A stretch of DNA of 64,000 nt from Cochliopodium minus. Its lineage: Eukaryota; Discosea; Himatismenida; Cochliopodiidae. Positions 48,275 through 60,788 of the stretch are shown here, one piece after another (the stretch's first letter is position 1; each line of letters begins with the position of its first letter). A program made the translations under genes and the position numbers. Below the pieces are notes generated by a model. It searched no databases and was not told where the DNA came from. It worked only from the letters and a program-made list of their open reading frames with translations. The stretch is taken from the NCBI GenBank assembly GCA_024220525.1, contig JAMYWO010000177.1:1-64000 (forward strand), given 5' to 3'.

Positions 48275-51200
48275 TTATTTATTTTCCAACTCGTTTCCAA
48301 TGTTGCATATTTGATCTTCAAATATTTTATTTTTTCTCCAAATGAATACACTGATGACTATAAATATGAATACTGAAGCACCAACGACACCTAAAACAAT
48401 ACCAATGATCGCTCCAGTTGGAATTCCTTAATGAAAATAAAAATAAAAATAAAAATAAAAATAAAATAACAAATAAAAATAAAAATAAAAAATAAAAAAT
48501 TACCTTTGCAATTCCCGTTAACACTTGAGGATATTGAAACAGACAAAGAATTCTGTTGATTGTTTATTTGTGATCCAACCTTGTCACATTTATTGTTTTT
48601 GTAAGTAGTTTTGATACTGACTTGAGAATTATCTATTTGGATCACTTGGGAACAGTTGTATGCTATTAAAGATACGTTCACTCGACCATTCTGCAATTGT
48701 TTGTCCAAAACCAAACTAATATTTCCATTCAAAGTAACACAACCACTCACATTCAATGGGGCTTTAAATAAAAAAATTAATTTATTTAAAAAAAAAAAAA
48801 AGATTTTATAAAAAATTGTTATTACAACTTTTATCAGTAGGAGCAGATGGAGATAAAACAATCACAATTGTAGTATTTGAAGTTTGGTTAAAATTTCCTT
48901 AAAAATTTTTTTTGAAAATTTTGTTATTTTTTAAAAGAAAAAGAAAAAGAAAAGATTCTATATGATAAAATATATTTTACCTTGAATTATAACACTTGTT
49001 TGATTTAGTGTAACAGTTTCAGAAACAGTGAATGTATCTGAGAATTTGTTAGCGAAAGAATAAACCCATTTACTTCCGTCATTAATACAAGAAATATTGA
49101 AGAGAGATTCATTCACAAAAATTCCTAATAAAAATAAAAATAATGTTAAAAATTTAAATGTTAAAAAAACAGGGTTCCAAAAAAAAAATGTTAAAATAAT
49201 AAAGTTAAAATAATACAGTTTTAAAATAAATTATAAAATTATAAAAGTTAATTGTTATTTTACCATCAGGACCACACTTTTCACAATTTAAAACAGGATA
49301 GAGACAAACAAGAGGCGTCACAGTGGAAGAGATCAATGTAGAAGGAACATTTGTTGATGGAGAAAGAGTGGACGGAATTAATGTGGAAGGATTCAATGTA
49401 GAAGGCTCAGTTGTAGAAGGAATTAGAGTAGAAGGTACCAATGTTGAAGGTATTAATGTGGATGGAATTAATGTGGAAGGATTCAATGTAGAAGGCTCAG
49501 TTGTAGAAGGAATTAGAGTAGAAGGTGCCAATGTTGAAGGAGTTAAAGTATCCGGACATGAAGAATTATTAGGACATAAATCATAACAAGATCCACTTAC
49601 ATATTGATACTCTTTTATTTTGAAATAAAACAAAAAAATGAAAGTAAAAAAAAAATTTAAAAAGTTTAAAAAAAATAAAAAATTTACCACTTTTCAAATT
49701 GTTAATTCCCCAGATGTTTACCTGATCGAAATTATTGAATATGTTATTGAATAATGAAAAACAATCAGAACCAATGGGATAAGATCCATCAGTAGAAACA
49801 GAAGAGGAGTTGGTAAAAATGGCGGGCAAGTTATTCATTTGAGTGTTAAAAAACACATTTTGAAAAGTCATTGTCGGACAACTTAATGAATATACTCCTA
49901 TAATCGCTCCTTTTTCTGTTGAACCGGTTACAGGATTGGAAGCATAGCTGTTTGAAAATGTAAAACTTCTGCAAGATCCTCGTATGTAACCCATCAATCC
50001 TCCAATGTAATTCGTTACAGAACTAACAAAAAAAAAAAATAATAATAATAATAAAAAATATTATAAAATTAAAATATTATTTGAAAAAATAAATTGAAAA
50101 AAATTAATGAAATGTCAAATAAAATTACCTAACATTAGCTCTTGAGTAAATATTGTCAATCAATAAATCATTATTTTGAGAATTGGAATGAAAACCAACT
50201 ACTCCTCCTATTAATGATTAACAATGAAAAAATACAAATAAAGTTTTAAAAGAAAATCATTTTTTATTTTACCACTTTGGGTTCCAGTTATCATTAGAAC
50301 ATCAGATTTAGAGTAGAGTTGTGTCAAAGATCTACTATCAACCGATTCACCAATGACACCGCCTACAGATTGTCGTTTAAATAATTTCAAATTATTTAAA
50401 TTCAAAACTAAAATTTAAATTACCAGAAAGTAGTTCAAATCTTAAAAGTTTGAAAAAAATTAAAATAATTTATAATTTAACAAATTTTATTTCAATAAAG
50501 AAATTTTTACCTTAATGTAACGCTGCTACATCCTGCTTTAGTAATGGTGGATGTTTGAAGTCTTCCAACTATGCATCCTGAATAAAAATTTCCACTCACA
50601 CTTGATACATTTGTCCCCATTCCAGAATAATGAACGTTTGAAATGTTTGAAGAGACAGAGTTTCCTTTTTTAAAAAATAAAAAAATGGAAAGAATTAAAA
50701 AATATAAAAATGGGAAATTTAAAAAAAAAAAGATTAGATTCTCACCAACTATTGATCCCACGAAATAAGATGAATCTGCAATGATATTAATGCTGATAAC
50801 AAAAATATCAGAAATGTTGCAACTTTGGCAATAAGCAACCAATACTATTTTTCAAAGATTATAAAATTTATAAAGAAAATAAAAAAAAATTTATTTATAT
50901 TTTATTACCTGAAACATAATTTGATGTTCCGATTGTGGTTAATGTGTTGGGTGTTGATATTGGTTGTTTATTAAAGGATATGTTTTGGAAGGTTGTACTT
51001 ATCGAATATGCGGACAAGATCGCACTAAAATCATTTGTAGACAAGGAGGATAAGGATACGTTTTGGAAGGATAAGTTAATTAGGGATGCATTAAAGGTAG
51101 ATGCAAATATCGCAAGATTGTTTGAAGATGAATTGATATACAAATTACTTATCAAGTATCCATTTCCATTCAATATCCCTATATATATATATATGAAAGT

Positions 51201-51600
51201 GCTCAATAGGTTACACAAAAGGAAATAAAAATTATAAAAAAAATAAATAATTTTATATGGTACGATATAATTAATGGTTGATTCTAATAAAGAATTTTAA
51301 TTTCTAATCTCTAGTTGTTTGAAGAATATATTTTTGAATGAAGGTGAAATTTTGAATATATTTTATTTTATCTTTATATTATTTATATTTTTTTTTTTTA
51401 CCTAAGAAACTATTTATTGAACTTCCAATGGGTCTAAAGTTTGATATTCCTGAACAATCAATATTATCTCTTAGAATATAGATAACCGTTGTATTATTAA
51501 TTTCGATTGATTGAAGTGATTGACAATCTGTGATATCTATTATTTGGGATCTTGATAATACCAAAAAGAGGAAAAAAAACAAAAAATAATAAACAGTCAT
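48275..51600 (-). CDS. Large GLUG-like, PST-repeat type I surface protein
   Basis: A multi-exon minus-strand gene of about 12-14 exons. The first exon encodes a signal peptide (MTVYYFLFFFLFLVLSRSQ). The ectodomain has repeated glycine-rich strands ending in IVG/IIG/VVG, such as YFVGSIVG, FYSGCIVGRL, GGVIGES, GGVVGFHSN and IGGLMGYIRG...SNSYASNPV. These resemble bacterial-type GLUG/adhesin beta-helix repeats, with many N-glycosylation sites (NNTT, NVSS, NISN). A Cys-rich knot (CYDLCPNNSSCPD) leads to a mucin-like (S/T)LxPST array at 49315-49560. Then come Asn-rich beta segments and a C-terminal transmembrane helix (IPTGAIIGIVLGVVGASVFI, about 48340-48425) with a short basic tail ending in TAA at 48275. 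It is probably an adhesin or cell-cell recognition protein. Some exon edges between 50000 and 50900 are approximate. Confidence 0.85.
49315..49560 (-). repeat. 18-bp coding repeat, (S/T)LxPST array
   Basis: About fourteen tandem six-residue units (STLIPS, STTEPS, STLNPS and similar) with a larger internal duplication: the block STLIPSTTEPSTLNPSTLIP occurs twice. This is a Ser/Thr/Pro mucin-like stalk, probably O-glycosylated. The complementary strand is also open, but only by composition. Confidence 0.9.
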
Positions 51601-51778
51601 TTTATTTTTTTTGAAGATAAATTTATAAATTCAAAAAATTGATGATTGTTACAGAATAATCTTAAATTTTATAGTTAAATTAAAATATACAATAGAAATA
51701 ATCCTTATTGGGAATTTGATCAAAACAAATTTATTGAATATGATGGAATCTCAAACATTTTTTTTTCAATCATTTACA

Positions 51779-52020
51779 ACAAATCCTGTTTATCATTTAT
51801 TAATTCAATTTCTTTTTCAGATGGTTTTTTTTGTTTGAAGATTGGAAACTGATTGTTCAATTGTATAAATCTTTCGAAGTATCCATAAGGAAAAATAATT
51901 TGTAATTTCAATTGTATTTTAGATACAATATAAAATATATATTTTGATAAAGATACTCTGATGAATTATATGGCATCATACATTTGTCGAATAAGAAAAA
52001 TAGTTAAATTAAGCCATAGT
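51779..52020 (-). CDS. Possible C-terminal exons of an unknown minus-strand gene
   Basis: A strongly coding-like last exon reads VSKIQLKLQIIFPYGYFERF, then FIQLNNQFPIFKQKKPSEKE, and ends QDLL-TAA at 51779. Upstream, KLWLNLTIFLIRQ can join it through a 24-nt mini-intron (donor GTATGA, about 51988). The hydrophobic stretches suggest membrane segments. I could not find a start. A further open minus-strand segment at 52110-52200 (VKTSCWDIFKVFINGKKF) overlaps the start of the plus-strand gene below and may be chance. Confidence 0.4.
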
Positions 52021-52229
52021 TTCTTGTATCATTTTCATATAACAAGAAAATATCCATCAAAAAAGAGAACATCGTATTTAAACTTTAAAAATAAAATTAT
52101 TTTGTCTTAAATTTTTAAGTAGGCTTCAGTTGCTTTCTTATCCCAAGAAAAAATAATGGATAAAAATTTTTTTCCATTAATAAAAACCTTGAAAATATCC
52201 CAACAAGATGTCTTCACATTTCCAAATTG

Positions 52230-53545
52230 ATGAAACCAAAAGATTTTTTTGACGAAGATTTTATAAGTCTTTGCCCTCCTAAAGAATCATTCCCATGCTT
52301 ATCAGTTCTATTGACACTGGAAAATAATTATTCCAAAGAATTCTTTTCAAATTGGAATTACATTGATGATTGCAATGAAGAATTGGCCCTTCAAGAAAAG
52401 TAAGATATTATTATACACTTTACAAGTATACAACTCTAAATAAAACTCATTTTTCCAGATATAAAATTAGACTTTCGATATTCATTGAAGATGATAATCC
52501 TTATTGTATTTTAACTAAGGATTTGGACAATGTATTTCCTTGCCCCAAGTGATTTTGAGTTTAGATTATCAAAAGATCTTGCACAAAAAGAAAAATCTTA
52601 AAGATTTGGTTAGACATGTCCAAAATTTACAAAATTTAAACTGTTGTAAAATTTTGAACATCTCTAAGATTTGGTATTCTCTTTTTGGTGACAGTTTAAA
52701 TATATTTTTAATTACCTCATATTTGTCAATAGAAAAAATGGTTAGTCATTCGACTCCAAAAAGAACATGTTTCCATGAGATCATTAAAGTCGATTCTTGA
52801 GGAAAATATAAAAGATTTGCCACTTCCAACTGAAAATTTCATTGAATTATTTAATTATCTCTTGGGTATGAATCAAAATGAAGCCAAGGAAACATATTAC
52901 AGATACATCTTAGAAAAGATAGCCCAATTTAATTCATTATCTTTGGAAGGAGAGTTAATTGAATTGTATTCAAACGATACCTGTTTCATTTTTTCATCAA
53001 AAAATCATTCATCCAATGATTTTGGAGTGTGGTAAGCTCGGGAGAGTGAATGTAGATCATATGAAAAATCAACAAAACCCAATCAAAAAAGTGATTTGAA
53101 TTTTTTTGATTGTTAGATGATTTTGATGGATGATGAATCCAAATTTGGCGATTTCCTTGGGCACATTCATGGACTGTTTTTGACTATGCAAGATGATCCT
53201 GAAATAATAAGAAATACTAGGAAAATTAATTTTTATTAATAAAATTAAGAAAATTGATCCAGTTGCATATAAAAAGGAAAAATTATTTCTCCATTTGAAA
53301 AATTATTTTAAAAAAATGAATCAAATTGTTTCACTTTTTTTCAAACAAATTTGTTTTGGGAATTTCTTTTTCTATAAAACTTGAGAGTATTTATGTCATT
53401 TCTTAAACCAGAACAATAATGTAATTTTCTAGATTTACAAGTTATAGATCAAACAACCAAGATACCACCTGAGGTTGTAATTTTTTCAATTAGGATGCTG
53501 GGGACTTTTAGAGGCCGAAAAGGAACATCAATGATTCTGGTGTAA
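52230..53545 (+). CDS. Unresolved plus-strand multi-exon gene, unknown product
   Basis: Several coding segments follow one another. Exon 52230-52399 (MKPKDFFDEDFISLCPPKES) joins 52459-52505, which joins 52550-52687 (ILSLDYQKILHKKKNLKDLV) through a 43-nt intron. A jump from 52687 to 52764 through a GTGACA donor leads to SLKSILEENIKDLPLPTENF. Further pieces are DDESKFGDFLGHIHGLFLTM (about 53117-53235), KIDPVAYKKEKLFLHLKNYF (about 53248-53330) and VIDQTTKIPPEVVIFSIRML, which ends at a TAA near 53545. I could not join the last three in one frame. It may have unusual introns, sequence errors or be a decaying gene. The start could also lie upstream at about 52148. I recognise no family. Confidence 0.45.
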
Positions 53546-53605
53546 GTTTTCTGTAACAATTGGAGAGGATTTAATTTGGACAATTATCTTTTTTAATAAA
53601 AAAAA

Positions 53606-54953
53606 ATGCTGAAACTTAATGTTACCAGATCTACTTGTTTAAAATGTTTGATTGGATGGTTAATTTATATTCCATTATTAACCTTGAGTATAGGTAAAAT
53701 TATTAATATCATCTTTCAAAAACTTTGTATTAAAGTGGGAAAATAAAGTATTGGTAAATAGGATAGAGATATAATCTTTAATATGCAATATAATATACAT
53801 AAAGATAGTATTAGGAACAATGAATCAAAGCACACCATATTATATGGGTATAAAAAAAAAAATTATATAAATTTTTTTTTATTTCAGAGAAATAAATTTA
53901 AATAAATAGTGAATTTATGTCCATCAAATGAAAAGAATACATATTATTCTGTTGATTTAGAATACACTAAAGATAAATGTCCTGATCCGAACATTATAAC
54001 ATCTCCCCAAGTAGTATCATACAATGGTATTGAATTAACGGAATAAAAAGAAAACAATTTAAAATTTATATATTATTTTTAAAAGTTGATTTAAAGTTTA
54101 TGAAGCTCAATACTTTTTATAGCTTTGCATTGTAAAAAAAATAAAAAAAAATTAAAAACAAAAAAAATAAAAAAAAAATTTTCTAAACAAACAAAAATAA
54201 AACAAAAATAAAATAATGACGCGAATTAAAATTTTTATGGGTTTATGTGAAATTAGTTTGAGATCTGCAGAATTCAACAAAGTGGTAACATTGCAGACAG
54301 GGAACTAGAACAAATTGGAAGATTCAATACAACCAAAAGAAGAACCAGTTATGGAGATTTATACGGATATGGTAAAAAAAAATAAAAAAATAAAAAATAA
54401 ATTAAGATTTATTGTTAAATAGCGTATGGAGAAAACGATAAATTACAAGGTATTTTTTATTTTATTTTTTTATTTTATTATTAATTTTTATTTTTAGTGA
54501 TCAGTTCATCTCTTCAACAACCCTGCAATGAAACTTCTTTGGGATGTGTTTTTAAATTGGGAGATTACTTTGCAATGGATAGTATTGAAGATCCAAAATT
54601 CAAAGAAAACGATTACTCAATAGGAAATCTCGAAATATCTGTACAATTTATTTATTTTTTATTTTATCATTTAAAATAATTTTTTATTTTTTTTTTAATT
54701 TTAATAGGTAACTTTAATTTCTCAAAGTAATCAAACATTCACCAAGTATGTCTTTGTTCAACTTGCAAGAGCAGGAATCAGCCCATTTACACTTGCGGGA
54801 ATTGTAAATATAAATTAATTTTTCTTTTTAAAATTTAAAAAAATAAATTTAAAAAAGTGTTTATTGGGAGCAGGGGGAGGTATATTGTTGATTCTTATCC
54901 TATTTTATGTTAAAAATAGATTTTCTAAGAAAAGAAGATATGTACAATATTAA
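53606..54953 (+). CDS. Small membrane protein with N- and C-terminal TM segments
   Basis: Exons begin at 53606 (MLKLNVTRSTCLKCLIGWLI, then a hydrophobic stretch) and continue through short pieces at about 53771-53849, 53906-54010, 54257-54373, 54423-54450, 54497-54642, 54709-54804 and 54858-54953, about 225 residues. The ectodomain has paired cysteines (NLCPSNEK, DKCPDP, FEICRIQQ, QQPCNETSLGCVF) and N-glycosylation sites (NVT, NQS, NET, NQT). A C-terminal transmembrane helix (LLGAGGGILLILILFYVKN) ends in a basic tail. A two-TM layout with a Cys-rich loop recalls CDC50/LEM3, but no signature motif is visible, so I leave it unnamed. The donor before 54257 is taken as GTAGTA. Confidence 0.6.
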
Positions 54954-55041
54954 AATTTTTATAAAAATTCAATATTTAATTGTTGGAGAGGAAACTTGTT
55001 GTAAATAATTTTAAACAATTCTTTGGTAAAATAATTGGAGT

Positions 55042-58000
55042 TTAATTTGACAAACTCATCTGATTCACTTTCTTGAGTAAATCGTTGACTTGATCAATAT
55101 TAGGATTCAATTTATTCAATCTCTTACAATCATCCAACACTTTATAAAATTCTTGCTTGTTATCATAACAAAGTGCTAAAAAAAAAAAATCAAAAGAAAA
55201 AAAATTCAAATTTTAAAAAATAGATTAGAATTAGTAAGAAAAATATCAAACCTCTTCTAAGTAATGCTTTCTGGTTGTTTGGATCAATACTCAAAACTTT
55301 ACTGCAATCTTCAATACATAAATCATAACTTTTAAGTTGATATTGTGCAACCGCTCTGTTGTTGTAAAAATCCAAATCTTCAAAAACTTGAATTGCTTCT
55401 GAATACTTTTCAATTGCTTTTTCATAAAGACCTTTCTTGTAAAATACATTTCCTTCTTCTTTTATAGATTTTGCTTTTTCTTTCAAAACATTTTGTTCTT
55501 TCAATTTGAGATTCACCTCTTCTAATTTACCAACAATCGATTTGTCATTTGGATCAATTTCTAATCCCTTTTCTTTAATAAAATAAAAACAATGACAATG
55601 AAATAATAAAATTATTCTATTAAATAAAAATGAAAATGAAAAAATAATTAAAATAAAACAATACATTCAAAAAATAATAAATAATTATAAATAATTATTG
55701 TAAAAATTAAAAAAAAAAATTATTATAATTTACCAAAAGCAATTTTAGATTGTTCAAGTCTATTCAAACCAAAAAGAGCCAATCCTTTTCTGTAATATCC
55801 TTTTATCCATTTTGGATCATTGTTGCAACAATAATCTGCATCTTCCAGTGCCAACTCAAATTTACCCAAATTAAAGAAACTTAAAAATAAACAATAAACA
55901 ATATGAAAAATATAAAATTAATAATAAATAAAAAAAATATAAAACGAAAATTTTTTTTACCAAGCACTTCTGTTACTGTAATAAACAACTTGTTGATCTT
56001 CTTTGATTGCATCAGAATAACATTTGAGTGCTTCTTCATATTTTCCTTCTGAATAGAATTTGTTTCCTTTTACTTTGAATTTTTCAGCTAATTCTTGTTC
56101 TATGATTTAATATTAATAGAATTTATTAAGAAAACAAAAAAATAAAAAAAAAAAATTTTTACTGCTGCTCATTTGTGTTTGAAAAGAAGATTGGAAGTTT
56201 TTTTGTTTGTATTCTTTCGCAATTTTTTCGACATCAAAAACTAACTTCATCACATTATACCAAGAATCTAATTAAAAAAAAAAAATAATGAAAAAAAAAA
56301 AATTAATTTAAAAGAAAATTAAATAATAAAAAACTGAAAACTTTTTATATTTTTTTTACCATCTCCCAACAATTTAGCACAATAAGCATGATAACAAGCA
56401 CGATTAAAGTTTTGCAAAGGAGAATTTGCATAACAAGCTTTTGCCATATATAAGTGAGTTTTTCGTTTTATGGTTTGTGTATCTTCCACTGTTATTTGGC
56501 TTATTGGCGCATGTCTGTCAAGTACGATTTCTCCATAATCCAAAATCTTTTGTACTAATCCCTTGCTATTGGTATCTTTTTTCAAAAAAAAAAAAAAGTG
56601 AAATAATTTTAAATATTTTAATTTTAATGTTTAAAATTTTTTAATCTACCAATTGGATTAAATTTAAGTTGATCAAGATAAATGTTTTGAATTAAAATAA
56701 AATAAGAGTGAATAACTCCTCTTTTTGCACTTTCTTCAAAAAATTTTTTGGCCTGTTCTACATTTTTTTCGATGACGTCTCCGGTCAAATAGTATGTTCC
56801 TGTAACAATTTTCAAAATTTTAAATAAAAAATTAATTTAATTTTTTTTTTGTATTTACCTGCAATAAACATTGCATGTTCGTGTCCTTTTTCAGAAGCTT
56901 TGAAGAAATATTGAAATGCTTTTTTTTTATCAACTTTAATGTGAGATGTCCCATACCCATAAGAAACTCCCTTTCAAATTTTTAATTTTTTTTTAAAATT
57001 ATGAAATAAAATAAGAAAAAATGAACATAAAATAAAACTTACGAGATTATAAATAGATTTTTCATCTCCCAATTTTTCTCCTTTTAGATAGTACTCGTGA
57101 GACTTTTTGGCATCCATTTGAACGTGAAACCCAAATTGATACATGATCCCTTTAAATAAAAATTAATTTTTATTTATTTGATATGGAAAATTATTTTTTT
57201 AAATTTATTGTTATTCATTGAATTTCATTTTTAATTTCCAAATTTTACCAATTCTGTTAGTTGAATGACCATTCCCCAAATTAGAAGCTTTGATATGATA
57301 TTCGTACGCTCTTTTGTAATCAACTTTCCCCAATAAACCCAAAAAATAAATTTCTCCAAGACTAGACAAACATTCGATTTCATTCAGTTTTGCGCCTAAA
57401 TAAAAAAATAATCAAAAAAAAAAAAAATCATCCAAAAAAAAAACAAAAAAAAAAAAAAACAAAATGAAAAAAACAAAATTTTTTTAACCTCTCTCATAAA
57501 AAGTGATTGCTTTTTTAATGTCTTGTTGAACACCATCTCCTCCCATTTCAAATATCTTTCCCATAACGTAATTATAATTTTCATGAGAAGGAGCCTTTTC
57601 GATATAAAGCAAGGCCTTCTTTAGATTTTTGTGTTCGGGGAACTCTGATCCCATGTACATCTCCCCTAAAATCATATTAATTTGTTTTTTTTCATTATCA
57701 CGGTTGGAAATTTGTAATGCCTTTTTTTTAAAAAAAATTTTACAAAATAAACAAATTAAAAATAGTGATAAAAATATATGCACAAATTAAAAATTTATTT
57801 TTAAAAATTGAAAACAATACCTTGGTGAGGTAAAAAAGTGCTTTTTCCCAGTTTTTTGGAAAAACAACTCCCTGTTGATAAATTTAAATTAAAAAAAAAT
57901 TTATTTGATAAAACACTTTAATTTATTTTTACCCTTGCATAAAAAAATCCTTTATAAAAAAGAGCAATAGATAAGTTATTCTTCTCTCCTATCTCAATAT

Positions 58001-59286
58001 AAGGTAGAGCTTTGTAGTGTTGGGCCGTATCGAAAAATATCTCACAAATCAAATATAATGCCTCGATATTTCCCATCTTATAAGATTTTTCTAAGTACTC
58101 CAACGCTTTGTTGATGTCCCGTTTTTCGTTCTAAAAGTAAAAATTTTTTTGAAAAAAATATTATTTAAAGAAAAAAAAAAAAAAAATTGTTTATTTACGA
58201 AGCAAAGGTGTCCAGCAAAATAATAAGACATGTTGGTATTGGCAAATTCATAGTAGTAAATAGCCCTATCTAAATCCTTCTTCACATGAACTCCATCACG
58301 ATAGTAATCACCCAATAAACAACAACAACTGTAGAAATGAAGTTCTTCTCTTTTTTCTTTCTCTTTGTCAACCACTATTTGAGCATATCTGATTGCTTCT
58401 TTATGATTTCCTTGTTTACTACATTGGACTGCCAAATTATAAGTAGCCTTTAAAATTCCCTTATCTGATGCTTCTTTGAACAAATCAAATGCTTTTTGTG
58501 TTTCACCTCTCTCAGAAATATACAAGCTTGCTTTTTTTTTAAATTTAAAAAAAAAAAATATTAAAAAAATTGAAATTATAATTTTTTTAATTTTTTTTTT
58601 ACCCAAATTATTAATAGAACCATCATGACCCAGTTCTATAGCCTTTTTAAAATTGATTTATCAGAGTTGAATTGATTAAAAAAAAAAAGATTGACCTTTT
58701 TGTAGTATTTGATAGCAAGATCGATGTTTTGGTATTCTTTAACTATATGATATATATTTCCCAATGCAGCATAACAATCTGGGCAATTAATCTTTGCTCC
58801 TATATCAATTAAAATGATAATTGAGAAAATGATGAGAATTCAAATTATATTCTTGTTATGAATGGAGATCATTGTTCAAAATGAGGTTATATTTGATTTA
58901 CCTTTCCCAAAATATTCAATTGATTTTGAGATATCCAATTTTACCCTTTTTCCATCCCTATAAAAAACTCCCATCATATAAAACCCATCTTTATTTCCCA
59001 ACTGTGTTAATTTCTCGTAGCATTCAACAATCTTTTTGTTGTCAATTTTGACAAGATTCCCATCTATCCCAAATGATCCTAAATATATCTAATAAAGTGT
59101 TTTAATGAGATCTATAATCAACAGATAATAAGAAAAATCTATTTTTACTAATGCTTCTTCATTATTTTTATTGAAAGCAAAATCCTCCAGTATTTTTTGA
59201 CCTTTTTGATCTCCATCCACTATCATCTTTACTGCACGAACAATTGGGTCATTCAAATCCCATTTTTTATTCTTAAAATTCTTCAT
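55042..59286 (-). CDS. Sel1-repeat/TPR scaffold protein
   Basis: A minus-strand gene of about 20 exons runs from MKNFKNKKWDLNDPIVRAVK (59286) to VNQMSLSN-TAA (55042). The N-terminal two thirds are Sel1-like repeats, e.g. GDYYRDGVHVKKDLDRAIYY, GKIFEMGGDGVQQDIKKAIT, YLTGDVIEKNVEQAKKFFEE and GFYMMGVFYRDGKRVKLDIS. The C-terminal third has two sets of three TPRs: one starting AEKFKVKGNKFYSEGKYEEA, the other AKSIKEEGNVFYKKGLYEKA. That pairing resembles the TPR1/TPR2A modules of STI1/Hop, which bind Hsp70/Hsp90 tails. Sel1 proteins often serve as adaptors in ER-associated degradation or signalling. Introns fall repeatedly between repeat units, consistent with growth by unit duplication. The function is inferred from repeats only. 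Confidence 0.82.
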
Positions 59287-59427
59287 TTCGCCTTTTTTTT
59301 ATTACATAAAATTATAAATAATTAATTCCATCCAATTCAAAGTATGATGATAAATTGTTTAATGTACATCAATTCTAAATGTATTTTCAAAAATAAAACA
59401 ATTATAAAAAATTTAAGAAGGACAAGT

Positions 59428-60788
59428 ATGAAAGTAAATACTGTCACATCAACAATAGAAAATGAAATTAGTATTGAAGAAGGAATGCAGATTCTTAAGG
59501 ATCTCGAAAATTATATCTCACCAATTGAGAATGAGATAATAATTACAAATTTTGGAGATGAAGAAACAAAAAAGAGATTGTTAGAAAAACAAGATATTTC
59601 TTCTTTGATGGGTATTTCCCAGATTAAATTCTTAATTATTCATAAATAATTCACAAAAATATGATTAAAATATTAGATAAAGAAGAATATACACCCCTCC
59701 ATATTGCATGTATAAAAGGCTGTGATCTAAGGATAATCAAATTTCTTGTAGAAATGAAATCAAATGTGAATCAAAAAGATAAAAAGAAGATGATACCACT
59801 CCATTTTACCACAGCATCTCCCCAACCATCCAAAAATGAGGTGATAAAATATCTAGTAGAGAATAAAAGTGAATTGAACTCAAAAAAAGGATATTGCTAC
59901 CTCCATTATCTATTTGAACAAAATGATCATACAAATGAAGATTTGATAAGATTCATTGTTGAAAAAAAAGGAGATATAAACGCAAGATTAAATGATTATA
60001 TTAATTATTACCCAATAAAGATGCTTTGTGAAAAGAAATACGTCTCCATTGATCTATTGAAACTATTTGTTGAACTAAAATGCAACATGGAAAAAACTAA
60101 CGATGAAGAAGGAGCTTTCTCTCCTCTTCCAGCTTTGTGTACTAACCAAAAGATTGATTTCGCGATGCTCAAATTTCTCGTAGAAAATAAATGTAGTGCA
60201 AATGCTTCCGATAATTACTGGAACCACGAACACTCTTGTTCTCTCTATTACCTTCTCGAAAATCAAAGTGTGACATTGGATATGGTCAAATTTCTCATTG
60301 AAAATAATGCTAGTTTAGATGAAATTGACGGAATGGGAAATACTGTTGCTAATAGTGCTTTGTATTGCAACAATCACCCTCCAGAGTTTATCAAATATTT
60401 TCTTGATAAAAATACAAGGATTTTTAATTCGAAAAGTGAGATTTCTCAATTTGGTTTGAAAAATATTTCGATTGACAATCTCATTGTTTTGTTATCTTAT
60501 CCAAATTTTTGCTTCAAGTACGTTTCTGAAAAACCTCTCCAGATAAATAATGAAAAAATAAAAATAATTCGAGAATATGAGAATGGAAAGTTGTGGAACC
60601 CTTCAAGAAACAAACTTTTCCCTTCTATTTCCCAACAGATCGTTACTCAAATGGTGTTTTGTTTTAAAAGTCTTTCAAAAAAAATCTTGGAATACTCAAG
60701 ACAAATATTTCCCAAACCCCTATTTTATTTAATTATACAACTTGTTTTAAAAAGAGAGGAAAATGAAAAATTGATTTCTTTCAAATAA
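59428..60788 (+). CDS. Ankyrin-repeat protein
   Basis: Two exons (59428-59611 and 59677-60788) give 1,296 nt, 431 residues. About seven ankyrin-like repeats are visible, the first being DKEEYTPLHIACIKGCDLRI followed by KFLVEMKSNVNQKDKKKMIP. Later ones are more divergent (LIRFIVEKKGDINARLND, MLKFLVENKCSANASDN, MVKFLIENNASLDEIDG). A non-repeat C-terminus follows. The start is the ATG giving MKVNTVTSTIENEI; an upstream in-frame ATG at 59344 is possible but sits close to the divergent Sel1 gene. Ankyrin stacks bind other proteins; the partner is unknown. Confidence 0.85.

Noticed and set aside
49315-49586. Possible CRISPR-like or satellite array, and an 87-codon plus-strand frame with VEG repeats
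   Set aside because: The 18-bp repeats have no unique spacers. They encode an in-frame mucin-like stalk in the minus-strand surface protein, and the plus frame is its complement.
55190-55666. Treating the TPR part as a separate STI1-like gene
   Set aside because: Splice phases run continuously from the Sel1 repeats (exon at 56319-56585) into the TPR exons, and no start codon with a promoter-like gap separates them, though cDNA would settle it.
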